From Roseomonas sp. E05 (GTDB lineage: Bacteria > Pseudomonadota > Alphaproteobacteria > Acetobacterales > Acetobacteraceae), in NCBI RefSeq assembly GCF_030063475.1, contig NZ_JASIRT010000004.1, positions 124,001 through 188,000 of the forward strand: 64,000 nucleotides of DNA, read 5' to 3'. Position 1 is the stretch's first letter; every line of letters starts with the position of its first letter. Position numbers and translations under genes: made by a program. The notes beneath the pieces are model-generated. The model did not search any database and was not told the origin of the DNA. It saw only the letters and a program-made list of their open reading frames with translations. Below, piece by piece: positions 35,021-43,817 of this stretch.

Positions 35021-35883
35021 GATGCAGCGTCCACCGTCCGGGTGCGTTGTGCGAAGCCGAGCGTCTCGTCCAGATGCAAGGCCGAGGTGGTGCCGACGAG
35101 CGCGAGGGCCTGCGGAAAGGTCAGGGCCGCCTGGATCGCCCCCTCCCGCGCGGCGGCGGTGGCCGGCCGGCCGGCGAAGATCTCACGCAGCATCAGCCCG
35201 ACCCCCTGCGTGGCGGCCGCCGCCAGCTCCGGACGCATGCCCTCCGCCACCTCCAGCGGGATCTGCAGCGCCGCCACGGCGGGCAGGCGCAGGGCGGCGC
35301 GGGCGCATTCGGCATCGTCGCAGGAGACGCCCCAGGCGCCCAGCTTGCCCTGCTGCACCAGGCGGCCGAGCAGCGCGCCGGCCTCGCCCTGCTCGACCAC
35401 GGCGGCCGTGGGGCTGTGCAGCAGGAAGAGGTCGATCCGCTCCACCTGCAGGCGCCGCAGGCTGCCCTCGATCGCGCGCTGCAGATGCGCGGGCGAATAG
35501 TCGCGCGGCAGCGGCGCGGCCCGGCGGCTGGCGATGGCATCCTTCAGCCCGGGCAGGCGGCGCGCCAGCTGCCGCAGCGGCGCCTTGGCCAGGGCCGCCA
35601 GCCGTTGCGCCGGGGTGAAGCGCTGCCCCGCCTTGGTGACGATCAGGGCCTCGGCGCGCCGTCCGCGCAGTGCCGCGCCGATCAGCCGCTCGCTTTCACC
35701 CTGGCCATAGATGTCGGCGGTGTCGAACAGGCTCACGCCGGCATCCAGCGCGTGCCGCACCAGCCCCTCCGCCGCGGCGCCGGTGCAGCCGCTCAGGGTG
35801 GAACCGAGGCGGCTGCAGCCCAGGCCGATGGCCGAGGCGCGGAGCCCGCTGCGCTGGCCGAGGAAGATGGTGGGAAGCGTCAT
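35017..35883 (-). CDS. Aldo/keto reductase
   Basis: A 288-residue NAD(P)H-dependent reductase with a TIM-barrel signature: ASAIGLGCSRLGSTL, GVSLFDTADIYGQGESERLI containing the catalytic Asp and Tyr, ALIVTKAGQR (catalytic Lys) and the loop RIDLFLLHSPTAAVV (His). The C-terminus is slightly short compared with typical 320-residue members. It overlaps both its neighbours by four bases and so belongs to the glycan operon; with the GMC oxidoreductase it could set the redox state of a sugar carbon. It is not related to the AKR remnant at 979-1170. Confidence 0.88.
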   Translation of the reverse strand: MTLPTIFLGQRSGLRASAIGLGCSRLGSTLSGCTGAAAEGLVRHALDAGVSLFDTADIYGQGESERLIGAALRGRRAEALIVTKAGQRFTPAQRLAALAKAPLRQLARRLPGLKDAIASRRAAPLPRDYSPAHLQRAIEGSLRRLQVERIDLFLLHSPTAAVVEQGEAGALLGRLVQQGKLGAWGVSCDDAECARAALRLPAVAALQIPLEVAEGMRPELAAAATQGVGLMLREIFAGRPATAAAREGAIQAALTFPQALALVGTTSALHLDETLGFAQRTRTVDAAS

Positions 35884-37163
35884 GACACCGGCCGCATCAA
35901 GGGGGAGGTCCAGTCGTCCCGCGCCTGGACCGCCGCGGGCGCCGGGCGCTTCGGCAGGACGCAGAAGATCAGGATCCAGACATGCAGGCGCGGGTCGAGC
36001 AGCATGCCGCCGAAGGTGAGATAGCCGATCAGCACGGACCAGGTGACCCAGCGCGACGGGCTGCCGCGGAACAGCGCGATCAGGAAGAAGGGCCAGAACA
36101 CCGCCGAGCCGAGCAGCCCGTACTCGAAGATCATCTTCACCCAGGCGGGGTCATGCGCCTCATAGGGCACGAGCTTCACGTATTGCGGATAGGAACCGGG
36201 GCCGAAGCCGAAGATCACGTCGCGCGCCGAATCCAGCAGGAACTCGCCCACCACCCAGGCGCCGGCGATGAAGCGCGCATTGGCGCTCGATCCCTGCGAG
36301 CCGAACTCGTTCACGCGGTTCAGCAGCGCATCCAGGTTCCACAGGCTGCCGGTGAGGACTGCCAGCACCACCAGCACCAGCGCGCCGACCACCGCGCCAT
36401 AGGCGCGCAGGTAGAGCATCAGCCAGGGCAGGATGAACAGCAGCAGGACCAGGCCGGTGCCGGAATAGGAGGTGGGCAGCGCCAGGCCGAACACCAGAAG
36501 CCGCCAGGTGACCCCGAAGAACAGCAGCTCCAGGATGACGGCCATCGCCAGGTACTGCGAGAAGGTCGAGGGCTCGACGAGGAAGAAGCCGTTGCTCTTG
36601 AAGTAAGGCGAGTTCCAGCTCAGCGGGTTCGCGGTGTGGAAGCCCGGCAGCAGCAGCCAGTCCGGCACGATTCCCTTGAAGGTGAAGGGAATCGGGTTGC
36701 CGATGACGAACTGCGTGAAGAACTGCAGGATGCCGAGCAGCGCGCAGATCAGCACCATCACCTGGAAGGCGCGCACGCAGGCGTCGAACACGCCCTCGCT
36801 GTTGCGCAGCGAGAGGATGTAGGGCGCGTAGATCAGCAGGAACAATGCCAGCGACGGCACCGAGGCCATGCCGGCATTGATCGCCGTGCTCAGCGACGCC
36901 GCGGCGGCGAGGAGGAAGAACAGCACGGTGCGCACGGGATCGAGCGTGAGTGCGCCGCGCACCGCCATCACCAGCAGGGCGAAGACCGTCACCAGCAGGT
37001 TGATCGCGACGCCGTCCTCGCCAACCGGCAGCGCGAAACGCTGCAGGAAAATGGAGGCGAACAAAGCGGTGATCAGGCACCGCCGCACCACCGCCGCCTC
37101 TCCCTCGTCGGCGGAGAGGCCCTGGCGGAGCTCGGCGCCGTCAATGGCCAGAGGCGGCATCAT
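35880..37163 (-). CDS. O-antigen ligase/polymerase-like membrane protein
   Basis: A 427-residue protein with about 11 transmembrane helices and a large periplasmic loop in the second half (LNRVNEFGSQGSSANARFIA..GFGPGSYPQYVKLVPYEAHDPA). The GFGPGSY..H pattern is that of Wzy/WaaL-type O-antigen ligases and polymerases. It is the first gene of the operon, starting at the double ATG 37158-37163. It likely polymerises or ligates the repeat unit in the periplasm. The divergent Wzc-like gene lies 473 bp away, so both operons may share a control region. Confidence 0.8.
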   Translation of the reverse strand: MMPPLAIDGAELRQGLSADEGEAAVVRRCLITALFASIFLQRFALPVGEDGVAINLLVTVFALLVMAVRGALTLDPVRTVLFFLLAAAASLSTAINAGMASVPSLALFLLIYAPYILSLRNSEGVFDACVRAFQVMVLICALLGILQFFTQFVIGNPIPFTFKGIVPDWLLLPGFHTANPLSWNSPYFKSNGFFLVEPSTFSQYLAMAVILELLFFGVTWRLLVFGLALPTSYSGTGLVLLLFILPWLMLYLRAYGAVVGALVLVVLAVLTGSLWNLDALLNRVNEFGSQGSSANARFIAGAWVVGEFLLDSARDVIFGFGPGSYPQYVKLVPYEAHDPAWVKMIFEYGLLGSAVFWPFFLIALFRGSPSRWVTWSVLIGYLTFGGMLLDPRLHVWILIFCVLPKRPAPAAVQARDDWTSPLMRPVS

Positions 37164-37636
37164 CGATTTTTGCTTCCTGCCGCACCAAAAGTTGCGCGAG
37201 GCGCCATTGCCTCAGCCCTCTGCAGCTTGCAAAGTCGGCCGAAGGAGCGGGGCTCTCCGCGCGAGAGGGAGAACCGCGTCCCGTGCAACGGAAACGCAGC
37301 CAAGAACACGAGCATTCCGTCCTCCAGGCACTCGGAGCATCAAAGCCGGTTCCTTCCGTCGCACCGAGCGGCAGCCTGGTTGCAGCGCGCAAGCAAGCAA
37401 AGAAAAAGCCGGTCCGGGATCCTCGAACATGCCTCTGCTTGTCTACCGAGGCAGTTTTTCGATCTCCAGCCACGTTCGTGTGAGCAGGGGATGATTATTT
37501 GGACAGGCTTGCTCTGTTCATGTTTAGTAAAAACAGAAGATCCCCGGCTGCGCCTCGCCATGCCTGCATGGCTGTGCCGCGCGGCTCTGGGTGACCAGCA
37601 CAGAGATTGTCGAAGTGGCCCCATGAGGCAAACGAT
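37164..37636. other. Divergent intergenic region between two polysaccharide operons
   Basis: These 473 bp have lower GC than their surroundings, especially around 37480-37540, and no coding potential I would trust. They must hold the promoters for the minus-strand glycan operon and the plus-strand Wzc-like gene. TTGGAC at 37499-37504 followed 18 bp later by TTTAGT is a possible rightward promoter, but the match is weak. Confidence 0.4.
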
Positions 37637-39823
37637 ATGCGCCTGACTGATCTCCTGAGTCTGCTGTGGCGGCGCAAGCTGATGCTTGCCCTTTCCGTCG
37701 TGGTCGCCGGGCTGCTCGGCTTCGTGGTGACGAAGTCCCTGCCCGACCGCTTTGCCAGCGAGGGCCTGCTGCTGGTGGAAAGCCGCGAGCAGGCCATCCC
37801 CGAGCTGAACCAGATGGCCGCGCTCAACGCGCCCGGTCCGCAGCGCGTCCGCACCGAGGCGGACATCCTGCGCTCGCGCCAGCTGGCCGAGGAAGTGGCC
37901 CGCTCCCTGGGGCTGGACCAACAGCCCGACGAGGCGCCCGGCATGATGGCGGCACTGCTGACGCCGGTGACCGCCTGGGTGCATGGCGCCGTCACCTCCC
38001 TCAATGCCTGGGCGGGAGAGGTGCTGGGCACCTCCGTGCCGCTCGAGGGCGAGGCGGAGCCGGCGCGCCCGACGGACCGCATCGGCGTGGCGGTCGAGAA
38101 GCTGCAGCACAACCTGGAGATCCGCACCACCGAGAACAGCAACGTGGTGGCGGTGCGCTACTTCGCCGATTCGCCGAAGGAAGCGGCCGACGTCGTCAAC
38201 ACGCTGATGGACCGCTACATCTCGCAGGAGGTGATGGCCAAGCGTGACACCACGCTGCAGGCCAATGTCTGGCTGACCGAGCGCCTGAACGCGCTGCGCG
38301 AGGAAGTCGAGGCGGCCGACCGCAAGGTGCAGGACTACCGCCGCCAGTCCGGCCTGCTGGAGACCGCCCAGGGCGCGGTCAGCAGCGTGCAGGTGAGCGA
38401 GCAGCAGGGCCGTGTCGCCGTGTCGCGGCAGGAGCTCTCCCGCGCCCAGGCGGCGCTGGACAGCGCGCTGCGCTCCGGCCAGCGCGGCAATGCCGCCAGC
38501 GAGACCCTCGGCTCCCCGGTGATCCAGAGCCTGCGCGACCGCGAGGCCGAGATCGGCGCGCGGGCCGCCAGCCTGGCGCAGCGTCTCGGCTCCCGCCACC
38601 CCGACCGGCTGGCCGCCGAGGCCGAGCTGCGTGACGTGCGCCGGCAGATCGGCGCCGAGATCGGCAAGATCGTCAGCTCGCTGCGGCGCGACGTGGATGC
38701 GGCGCGCGACCGGCTGGCCGATGCGCAGGCCGCCCTCGACAGTTCGATCAGGACCGCCCGCACCGGCGCCACGGCCGAGGTCGGCCTGATGCAGCTGCAG
38801 CGCGAGGCCGATGCCAGGCGGCAGATCTACCAGGCCTTCCTGACCCGCGCGGAGCAGACCCGCCTGGCCTCGGCGCAGTTCCCGATGGCGCGCGTGATCT
38901 CGCCCGCCGTGGCGCCGTTCCGCCCGAGCGGCCCGCCGGCTTCCGTCGTCGCCGCCTTCACCGGCTTCGCCGCGCTGTTCCTGGTGGGTGGCTTCCTGGT
39001 GCTGCGCCGCCTGATGCACGGCACGATCAACTCCGTGCAGGATCTCGTGACCATCACCGGCGTGCAGAATGTCGGCAGCCTGCCGGCGCTCGGCCGGGGC
39101 CGGAAGAACCGGATGCCGGCCATGGTGCTGGACCAGGGGCAGTCCGGCATCGCCGAGACGCTGCGCGCCCTGCGCCTGAGCATGCAGGCGGTCGCCGGTG
39201 GCGGGCCGGCCAACACGGTGCTGGTGACCTCCTCCGAGGCGGGGGACGGCAAGAGCACCGTCGCCGCCTCCCTGGCGCGGCTTTCCGCCGCCGACGGGCT
39301 GCGCGTGCTGCTGATCGAGACCGACATGCGCCGCCCGCAGCTTTCCTCCTATTTCGGTGCGCCGCCGCCCGGCCGCAGCATCGAGGCCGTGCTGAGCGGG
39401 GAGACCCGCTTCGAGGATGCGGTGCAGGTGGATGAGCGCTCGGGCCTGCATGTCCTGCTCTCCGACCGCTCCTCCTCCAACCCGCAGGCGCTGATCGAAT
39501 CGCGCCAGTTCGCCGAGCTGGTGAGCCGCGCCCGCCGCGAGTACCGCCTCGTGGTGCTCGACAGCCCGCCGATCATGCGCGTGGCCGATGCGGTGGTGCT
39601 CTCGCAGCACAGCGATGCGGTGCTCTTCGCGGTCGGCTGGGAGCGGGCTTCCCGCACGGTCGTCGTGGAGGCCATGCGGCGCCTGCCGCGTGCCATGCGC
39701 GCCCGCGTGGCGACCGTGATGACCCGGGTGCGCCCGGGCCGCCTGGACCCGCTGGGCTACTACGAGGGCTACGCGAAGAGCGGTGCGCCCGACCTGAAGC
39801 GCCTGCCGGCGCCGACCGCCTGA
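37637..39823 (+). CDS. Exopolysaccharide chain-length regulator with BY-kinase domain (Wzc/ExoP-like)
   Basis: The 728-residue inner-membrane protein has an N-terminal Wzz domain with a transmembrane helix at about residues 15-33 and a long coiled-coil periplasmic part. A second helix follows near 440-460, then a cytoplasmic tyrosine-kinase domain: Walker A EAGDGKSTVA (Lys539), Walker A' LLIETDMRRPQ and Walker B LVVLDSPPIM. Only a few tyrosines (GYYEGY) lie near the C-terminus, fewer than in classical Wzc. It controls polymerisation and export of exopolysaccharide with the Wza-like protein. ATG 37637 follows GAGG at 37625-37628. It ends at hairpin 39852-39879. Confidence 0.9.
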   Translation: MRLTDLLSLLWRRKLMLALSVVVAGLLGFVVTKSLPDRFASEGLLLVESREQAIPELNQMAALNAPGPQRVRTEADILRSRQLAEEVARSLGLDQQPDEAPGMMAALLTPVTAWVHGAVTSLNAWAGEVLGTSVPLEGEAEPARPTDRIGVAVEKLQHNLEIRTTENSNVVAVRYFADSPKEAADVVNTLMDRYISQEVMAKRDTTLQANVWLTERLNALREEVEAADRKVQDYRRQSGLLETAQGAVSSVQVSEQQGRVAVSRQELSRAQAALDSALRSGQRGNAASETLGSPVIQSLRDREAEIGARAASLAQRLGSRHPDRLAAEAELRDVRRQIGAEIGKIVSSLRRDVDAARDRLADAQAALDSSIRTARTGATAEVGLMQLQREADARRQIYQAFLTRAEQTRLASAQFPMARVISPAVAPFRPSGPPASVVAAFTGFAALFLVGGFLVLRRLMHGTINSVQDLVTITGVQNVGSLPALGRGRKNRMPAMVLDQGQSGIAETLRALRLSMQAVAGGGPANTVLVTSSEAGDGKSTVAASLARLSAADGLRVLLIETDMRRPQLSSYFGAPPPGRSIEAVLSGETRFEDAVQVDERSGLHVLLSDRSSSNPQALIESRQFAELVSRARREYRLVVLDSPPIMRVADAVVLSQHSDAVLFAVGWERASRTVVVEAMRRLPRAMRARVATVMTRVRPGRLDPLGYYEGYAKSGAPDLKRLPAPTA

Positions 39824-39851
39824 CCTTCAGGCGCCTGGCCTGGCCTGCCGA

Positions 39852-39879
39852 AGCGGGGGAAGAGCAATCTTCCCCCGCT
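39852..39879 (+). terminator. Rho-independent terminator of the Wzc-like gene
   Basis: A perfect 12-bp stem, AGCGGGGGAAGA (39852-39863) with TCTTCCCCCGCT (39868-39879) and a GCAA loop, is followed by TTGCTTT. It lies 28 bp after the stop. The stem core resembles the dispersed GGGGGA hairpins of elements A-G. Confidence 0.8.
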
Positions 39880-39976
39880 TTGCTTTGCGGGGCCCTCTTC
39901 CTGATGAAGGGGCCGCGGGGTCCGGGAAGGCGGCCCTGCCTCCCCGGAGGGTCCGGGAGGCGGCGCAAACGAAAGA

Positions 39977-40006
39977 GGGCTGGGGAGCGCGAAGGCTCCC
40001 CAGCCC
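39977..40006 (-). terminator. Rho-independent terminator of the Wza-like gene
   Basis: A perfect 12-bp stem, GGGCTGGGGAGC (39977-39988)/GCTCCCCAGCCC (39995-40006), with a 6-nt loop lies 30 bp past the Wza-like stop. On the minus strand it is followed by CTTTCGTTTG. It faces the terminator at 39852-39879. Confidence 0.75.
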
Positions 40007-40036
40007 TTCAAGCCAGCCCTGCCGGGATCGGCAGGC

Positions 40037-40639
40037 TCAGAAGCGGCGCTCGAACACCGTGATGACGTCGCCGGGCCGCAGCAGCGAGTCACGCTCGCCG
40101 CGGTATTCCTGCGGCACCCCATTCTCGTCGAGGCGCGTGATGGAGACGTAGTCGGTGATGGCGCGGTAGTTGAAGCCGCCCATCGTGGCGACCGCCGAAA
40201 GCACCGTCATGCCCGGCTGATAGGGCGTCTGGCCGCCGCGCTCCACCATGCCCAGCACGAAGACGGGGCGGTACTCGATGATCTCCACCGCCGCCGAAGG
40301 GTCGTTGAACAGGTTGCGGCTGCGCAGGGCGCGCTCGATGGCGCGCTCTGCCTCGGCCGTCGTGCGGCCGGAAACCGGAATTGCGCCGACCAGCGGCAGC
40401 GCGATCACGCCGGAGTCGCTGACGCGGAATTCGCCGGTCAGCCGCGGGTCGTTGAAGACCGTGACGCGGACCTGATCGCCGGAGCCCAGCTTGTAGGTGG
40501 TGCTGCTCTCGGCTGTCTGCGGAATCGGCGGCAGGCCGGCGCCCGGCGTGGCGCAGGCCGCCACCAGGAGCGAGACGCCGAGTGTCATTCCACGCAGTGC
40601 CGTAGGTGCGACGGAAGCTAGGGACCGAAAACGGGACAT
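40037..40639 (-). CDS. Polysaccharide export lipoprotein (Wza/GumB-like)
   Basis: The 200-residue protein has a lipoprotein signal ending VAAC (Cys29) and a Poly_export domain (YKLGSGDQVRVTVFNDPRLT, VSDSGVIALPLVGAIPVSGR), then one SLBB repeat (PVFVLGMVERGGQTPYQPGM, VLSAVATMGGFNYRA). It is short relative to E. coli Wza and resembles GumB/ExoF-type periplasmic-outer membrane export proteins. It partners the Wzc-like protein encoded convergently and perhaps the beta-barrel encoded just upstream on the same strand. ATG 40637-40639 is the natural start for the signal peptide. Confidence 0.92.
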   Translation of the reverse strand: MSRFRSLASVAPTALRGMTLGVSLLVAACATPGAGLPPIPQTAESSTTYKLGSGDQVRVTVFNDPRLTGEFRVSDSGVIALPLVGAIPVSGRTTAEAERAIERALRSRNLFNDPSAAVEIIEYRPVFVLGMVERGGQTPYQPGMTVLSAVATMGGFNYRAITDYVSITRLDENGVPQEYRGERDSLLRPGDVITVFERRF

Positions 40640-40748
40640 GGGCGAACCCCCGGATGATAAATCTTTGGACAAGCCAACAGATTGTATCCGAGCAAAGCTT
40701 GGCCGTGAACGCGAAGGGTTCAGTCGGCCAAGCGAATTCGCCAAATCG

Positions 40749-42104
40749 TTACAGCGCGAAGCGGAGCCGCACCAGCACTTCGTTGATGCCGTACTCGCGG
40801 TAGCCTTCCGGCGCATCCAGCCGCTCGGTGTGCTGGTACTGCGCATTGAGCGCCAGATGGCGATTCAGCAGGATCTGCGCGCCGACAAGCGCGATGCCGT
40901 CCGTCACCGTGCCGCGCTCGGGATAGTCGCGATGCTCGGCACGCAGCTCGCCCGTGACGATCACGTTGCGCAGCATCTCGTGGTCCACCGTCAGGCGCGC
41001 TGCGGTGCGCGTGTAGCTGACATTGTCCTGGCGGATCGATTCCTCGATCGTGCGCTGGACCGCGACGGTGGCCGTGGTGAGCTGCGAGGGCATCCACATG
41101 ACCTGGCCCTCGAAGGCCGGGCCGGTCAGCGACTTGCGGCCGGGCTCGTCATAGTCGCGCTGGCGATAGCCGACCAGCAGGCGCGCCTGCCAGACGCCGT
41201 CGAAATCGTAGTCGAAGCCGGCCTGCGCCTCCCAGGTGAAGGAATCGCGGCCGCTCTGCCCGGTGCGCGTGTAGCTGATGTCCTGCAGCCGGACCAGGCC
41301 GACGATGCGCCGGCCCTGCACGAGGCTGTACTCGCCGCGGAACTCGCCGCTCTTCGAGTCGTAGTCGTCCTCCGAGTTCCGCTCGAGGACGCCGTCATTC
41401 GTCTCGTTCTCGTAGCGGATCGTGGCGTAGCTCAGCGAGGTGGACAGCGCGAGGCGATTGAAGGCCGCGGTGCCGCCGACCTGGAAGATGTCGCTGTCGA
41501 ACGGCACGGGGCGGCTGAGGCTGCCCTCCTGCTGCTGCACATCGAAATTGTCGACGCTGAGATGGCTGTGAAGATGATTGTAGCTCGCGTTCAGCGAGGA
41601 GGCCCGGCCGACGTCGTAGCGCCCGTTGATGCCGACGCCGTAATCATTCCAGTTCTGGGCGCTGTACTGGAGGTACTGGCGCGTGTCCTGCGTGACGCTG
41701 AGGCCGACCGCATGCCGCGTCCACTGGCTGCCGATGCCGGCGGTCAGCTGCTCGCTGAAGAAACCGTCGGACAGCTCCTCGCTGCGCGAGGGCTCGATGT
41801 TGTCGCTGAAGCCCATGCCGGCCTCGACCGCCCCGTCGATGCGGAAGGCCCCGAGGCGGACACCGGTCGGATCGTAGTCCGGGCGCGGGCGGGTCAGCAC
41901 GGTCACGCCGCGCTCGGTCGCCTCAGGGCCGATGGTCTGGGTCTGGGCGGCGGCGAGGGCAGGCAGCAGCAGGACGGCGCCCGGCAGCACGGCGCGCCCC
42001 AGGCCACGGGCGCAGCGGAGGCAGTCGGCGGTTGAGGAGGAGGCCGCGCGGCCGCGGGCGGCGGAATTCGTTTCTTTCCCAGCGGAACCGTTTCGCAGAA
42101 ACAT
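40749..42104 (-). CDS. Outer membrane beta-barrel protein of an exopolysaccharide locus (BBP2-like)
   Basis: A 451-residue secreted protein. The signal peptide is long (core RAVLPGAVLLLPALAAA, cleavage near residue 53). The mature part begins VTVLTRPRPDYDPTGVRLGA and shows regularly spaced amphipathic strands rich in Tyr, Arg and Asn, ending LVRLRFAL. The pattern fits the putative beta-barrel porin 2 family found next to Wza/Wzc-type genes, where it may form the outer membrane exit or anchor for the polymer. It lies 109 bp upstream of the Wza-like gene on the same strand. Confidence 0.78.
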   Translation of the reverse strand: MFLRNGSAGKETNSAARGRAASSSTADCLRCARGLGRAVLPGAVLLLPALAAAQTQTIGPEATERGVTVLTRPRPDYDPTGVRLGAFRIDGAVEAGMGFSDNIEPSRSEELSDGFFSEQLTAGIGSQWTRHAVGLSVTQDTRQYLQYSAQNWNDYGVGINGRYDVGRASSLNASYNHLHSHLSVDNFDVQQQEGSLSRPVPFDSDIFQVGGTAAFNRLALSTSLSYATIRYENETNDGVLERNSEDDYDSKSGEFRGEYSLVQGRRIVGLVRLQDISYTRTGQSGRDSFTWEAQAGFDYDFDGVWQARLLVGYRQRDYDEPGRKSLTGPAFEGQVMWMPSQLTTATVAVQRTIEESIRQDNVSYTRTAARLTVDHEMLRNVIVTGELRAEHRDYPERGTVTDGIALVGAQILLNRHLALNAQYQHTERLDAPEGYREYGINEVLVRLRFAL

Positions 42105-42130
42105 ATTGGCGACCTTATCCGATCCTGCCC

Positions 42131-42174
42131 CTAGAGCATTTTCCGTTCGCCCTGGCTCACGGAAAATGCTCTAG
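42131..42174. repeat. Palindromic element with TCTAGAGCATTTTCCG-type arms
   Basis: Arms CTAGAGCATTTTCCG (42131-42145) and CGGAAAATGCTCTAG (42160-42174) are perfect 15-bp inverted copies separated by 14 nt. Sequences with CTAGAGCA..TCCG arms are scattered between genes in many alphaproteobacterial genomes. It lies 27 bp upstream of the beta-barrel gene start, where it could affect its expression. Confidence 0.75.
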
Positions 42175-42200
42175 CCGTTTGTTTTGACGAGCATCTTCCC

Positions 42201-42239
42201 CCGTTCCGATGATGCTATCGGAACGGGATCTGCTCTAGA
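42201..42239. repeat. Second palindromic element, adjacent to the CTAGAGCA repeat
   Basis: Arms CCGTTCCGAT (42201-42210) and ATCGGAACGG (42217-42226) flank GATGCT and are followed by GATCTGCTCTAGA. Read on the minus strand this is TCTAGAGCAGATC plus the hairpin, a variant of the neighbouring repeat in the opposite arrangement. Confidence 0.65.
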
Positions 42240-42353
42240 CCCGCACCGGAATGGACGCGGCGGCGAATTGTCTCATGAAAAGCGACTTAATCAAGACTGT
42301 CCGGCAGAGCCGGAGTCAGGAAGCCGCGGCTTGTGGGATTTCTGCCATGGTGT

Positions 42354-42398
42354 GATGCCGCACCCCGCAGGGGGAAGGGGGGGGCGGGGTGCGGCATC
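42354..42398 (-). terminator. Strong hairpin downstream of the SAF oxidoreductase
   Basis: A perfect 15-bp stem, GATGCCGCACCCCGC (42354-42368)/GCGGGGTGCGGCATC (42384-42398), encloses a 15-nt purine loop made of two G runs. It lies 115 bp past the stop of the CDP-sugar operon. There is no T tract, so termination is a guess. Confidence 0.5.
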
Positions 42399-42512
42399 GG
42401 GTCCGCCGACCTGTAGGGGGGGCGGCAGGCGCGCCGGGGTCTGCGCGCGCCTGCCCTGGCCGGCGGGCTTCTCTGCAAAGGGGTGGGTCGCCTGGAGAAA
42501 GGCGGCCCGCGG

Positions 42513-43799
42513 TCAGGCCGGGAAGACCTCGTCCTGCTCGGCGCGCAACCGGTCGATCAGCCGGCCGGCGGGAAGCTCCACGTCGTCATAGGTCAGCACC
42601 GTGTCCTTCGCGACGTCGCGCTTCAGCCTGCAGCCGACGGCGATGCCGATCGGCAGCAGCCGCTCGGCGCGGGAGATGGTGTAGGTCTCGCACTGGCCAT
42701 AGCTCTTGTAGCCGCCGAGCGCGTCGATCTCGTCGCCGGCCTTGAGGTCGGTCTTGGCCGTGGCCACCACCTCGACGCGCGGGCCGGCCAGCGGCTGGAT
42801 CACCGGGTCCTGGCACAGCACCACCCGCGCCACCGAGAGGGGCACCTCGAAATGGCAGAGATGGTAGGGGATGTAGAAGCTGTAGAGCGGCCCGGTGCCG
42901 AGCTTGTACAGGTTCAGGTAGTGCTTCTGCTTCGGATCGTCATGCGTGGCCAGCACATAGACGCCGGGGCCCGGCTTGGCGCCCACCACGTAGTCCACGA
43001 TGCCGCCCTTCTCGCGCAGCATGTCGATGTCATAGGCCTGGGTCAGCTCGTCCACATGGCCGCGATGGTCGGCGCCGATCATGCCGCGCTTCGAGACCGT
43101 CATGCCGGTGGCATTGGCGACGATGGCCTGTTCGAAGCTGATCTTGGTGCCGTCGGCGAAGCTGGTCACCATGTAGGGGTCCTGCCCCCACTGCCTGGCG
43201 AAGCCTTCCTGCGTCGTCGGGTTGCGGTAGGGATCCTGCAGGCCCTTGATGTTGCCGCAGACCAGCGGCGTCAGCCCGATCGAGACGACGAAGCGGTAGA
43301 GGTTCATCTGCACGCCCGGCTGGTCGCCGTCGGCGCCGGTGAAGATGACGCCCGCCTCGTCTGCCTTGCGCTTCAGCAGCGGCCCCACCGTGCCGTCCAG
43401 CTCGGCGTTCATCGAGACCATCGGCTTGCGGTTCCTGATCGCCGCCAGGCTGATCTCGGCGCCGTACTCGATGGCGCCGGTGGCGTCGATCAGGCAGTCC
43501 AGCCCCTCCGCCTCGCAGAGCAGCATCGGGTCCGCGGTGATCGCCGGGCGGCCGTCGCGGATGCAGGCTTCCAGCGCCGCCTTCGAGTCCACCACCTCCA
43601 CCTCGCGGGCGCCGGCCTGCTCATAGGCGGCGCGGGCGCGCTCGACGCTGCGGTTGCAGATCACCGCCAGCACCATGCCCGGCACGGAGTTCAGGATCTG
43701 GTTGGTGATGCCGCGGGCCATGAAGCCGGCGCCGAACATGCCGACGCGCACCGGCTTCCCGGCCTGGGCGCGCTCGCGGAGCAGCCTGTCATAGATCAT
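42513..43799 (-). CDS. NAD(P)-dependent oxidoreductase with C-terminal SAF domain
   Basis: A 428-residue protein. The N-terminal Rossmann domain (VRVGMFGAGFMARGITNQIL) is followed by a homoserine-dehydrogenase-like middle (CLIDATGAIEYGAEISLAAI, MNAELDGTVGPLLKRKADEA) and a SAF/antifreeze-like C-terminus (TDLKAGDEIDALGGYKSYGQ, LPIGIAVGCRLKRDVAKDTV). Proteins of this plan are frequent in O-antigen loci beside CDP- and dTDP-sugar genes, but their reaction is not established. It is the last gene of a four-gene minus-strand set with rfbF, an epimerase and an RmlC-like gene, and probably modifies the sugar they make. Confidence 0.8.
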   Translation of the reverse strand: MIYDRLLRERAQAGKPVRVGMFGAGFMARGITNQILNSVPGMVLAVICNRSVERARAAYEQAGAREVEVVDSKAALEACIRDGRPAITADPMLLCEAEGLDCLIDATGAIEYGAEISLAAIRNRKPMVSMNAELDGTVGPLLKRKADEAGVIFTGADGDQPGVQMNLYRFVVSIGLTPLVCGNIKGLQDPYRNPTTQEGFARQWGQDPYMVTSFADGTKISFEQAIVANATGMTVSKRGMIGADHRGHVDELTQAYDIDMLREKGGIVDYVVGAKPGPGVYVLATHDDPKQKHYLNLYKLGTGPLYSFYIPYHLCHFEVPLSVARVVLCQDPVIQPLAGPRVEVVATAKTDLKAGDEIDALGGYKSYGQCETYTISRAERLLPIGIAVGCRLKRDVAKDTVLTYDDVELPAGRLIDRLRAEQDEVFPA

Positions 43800-43817
43800 G
43801 GGTCTTCTCTCGCGCCC

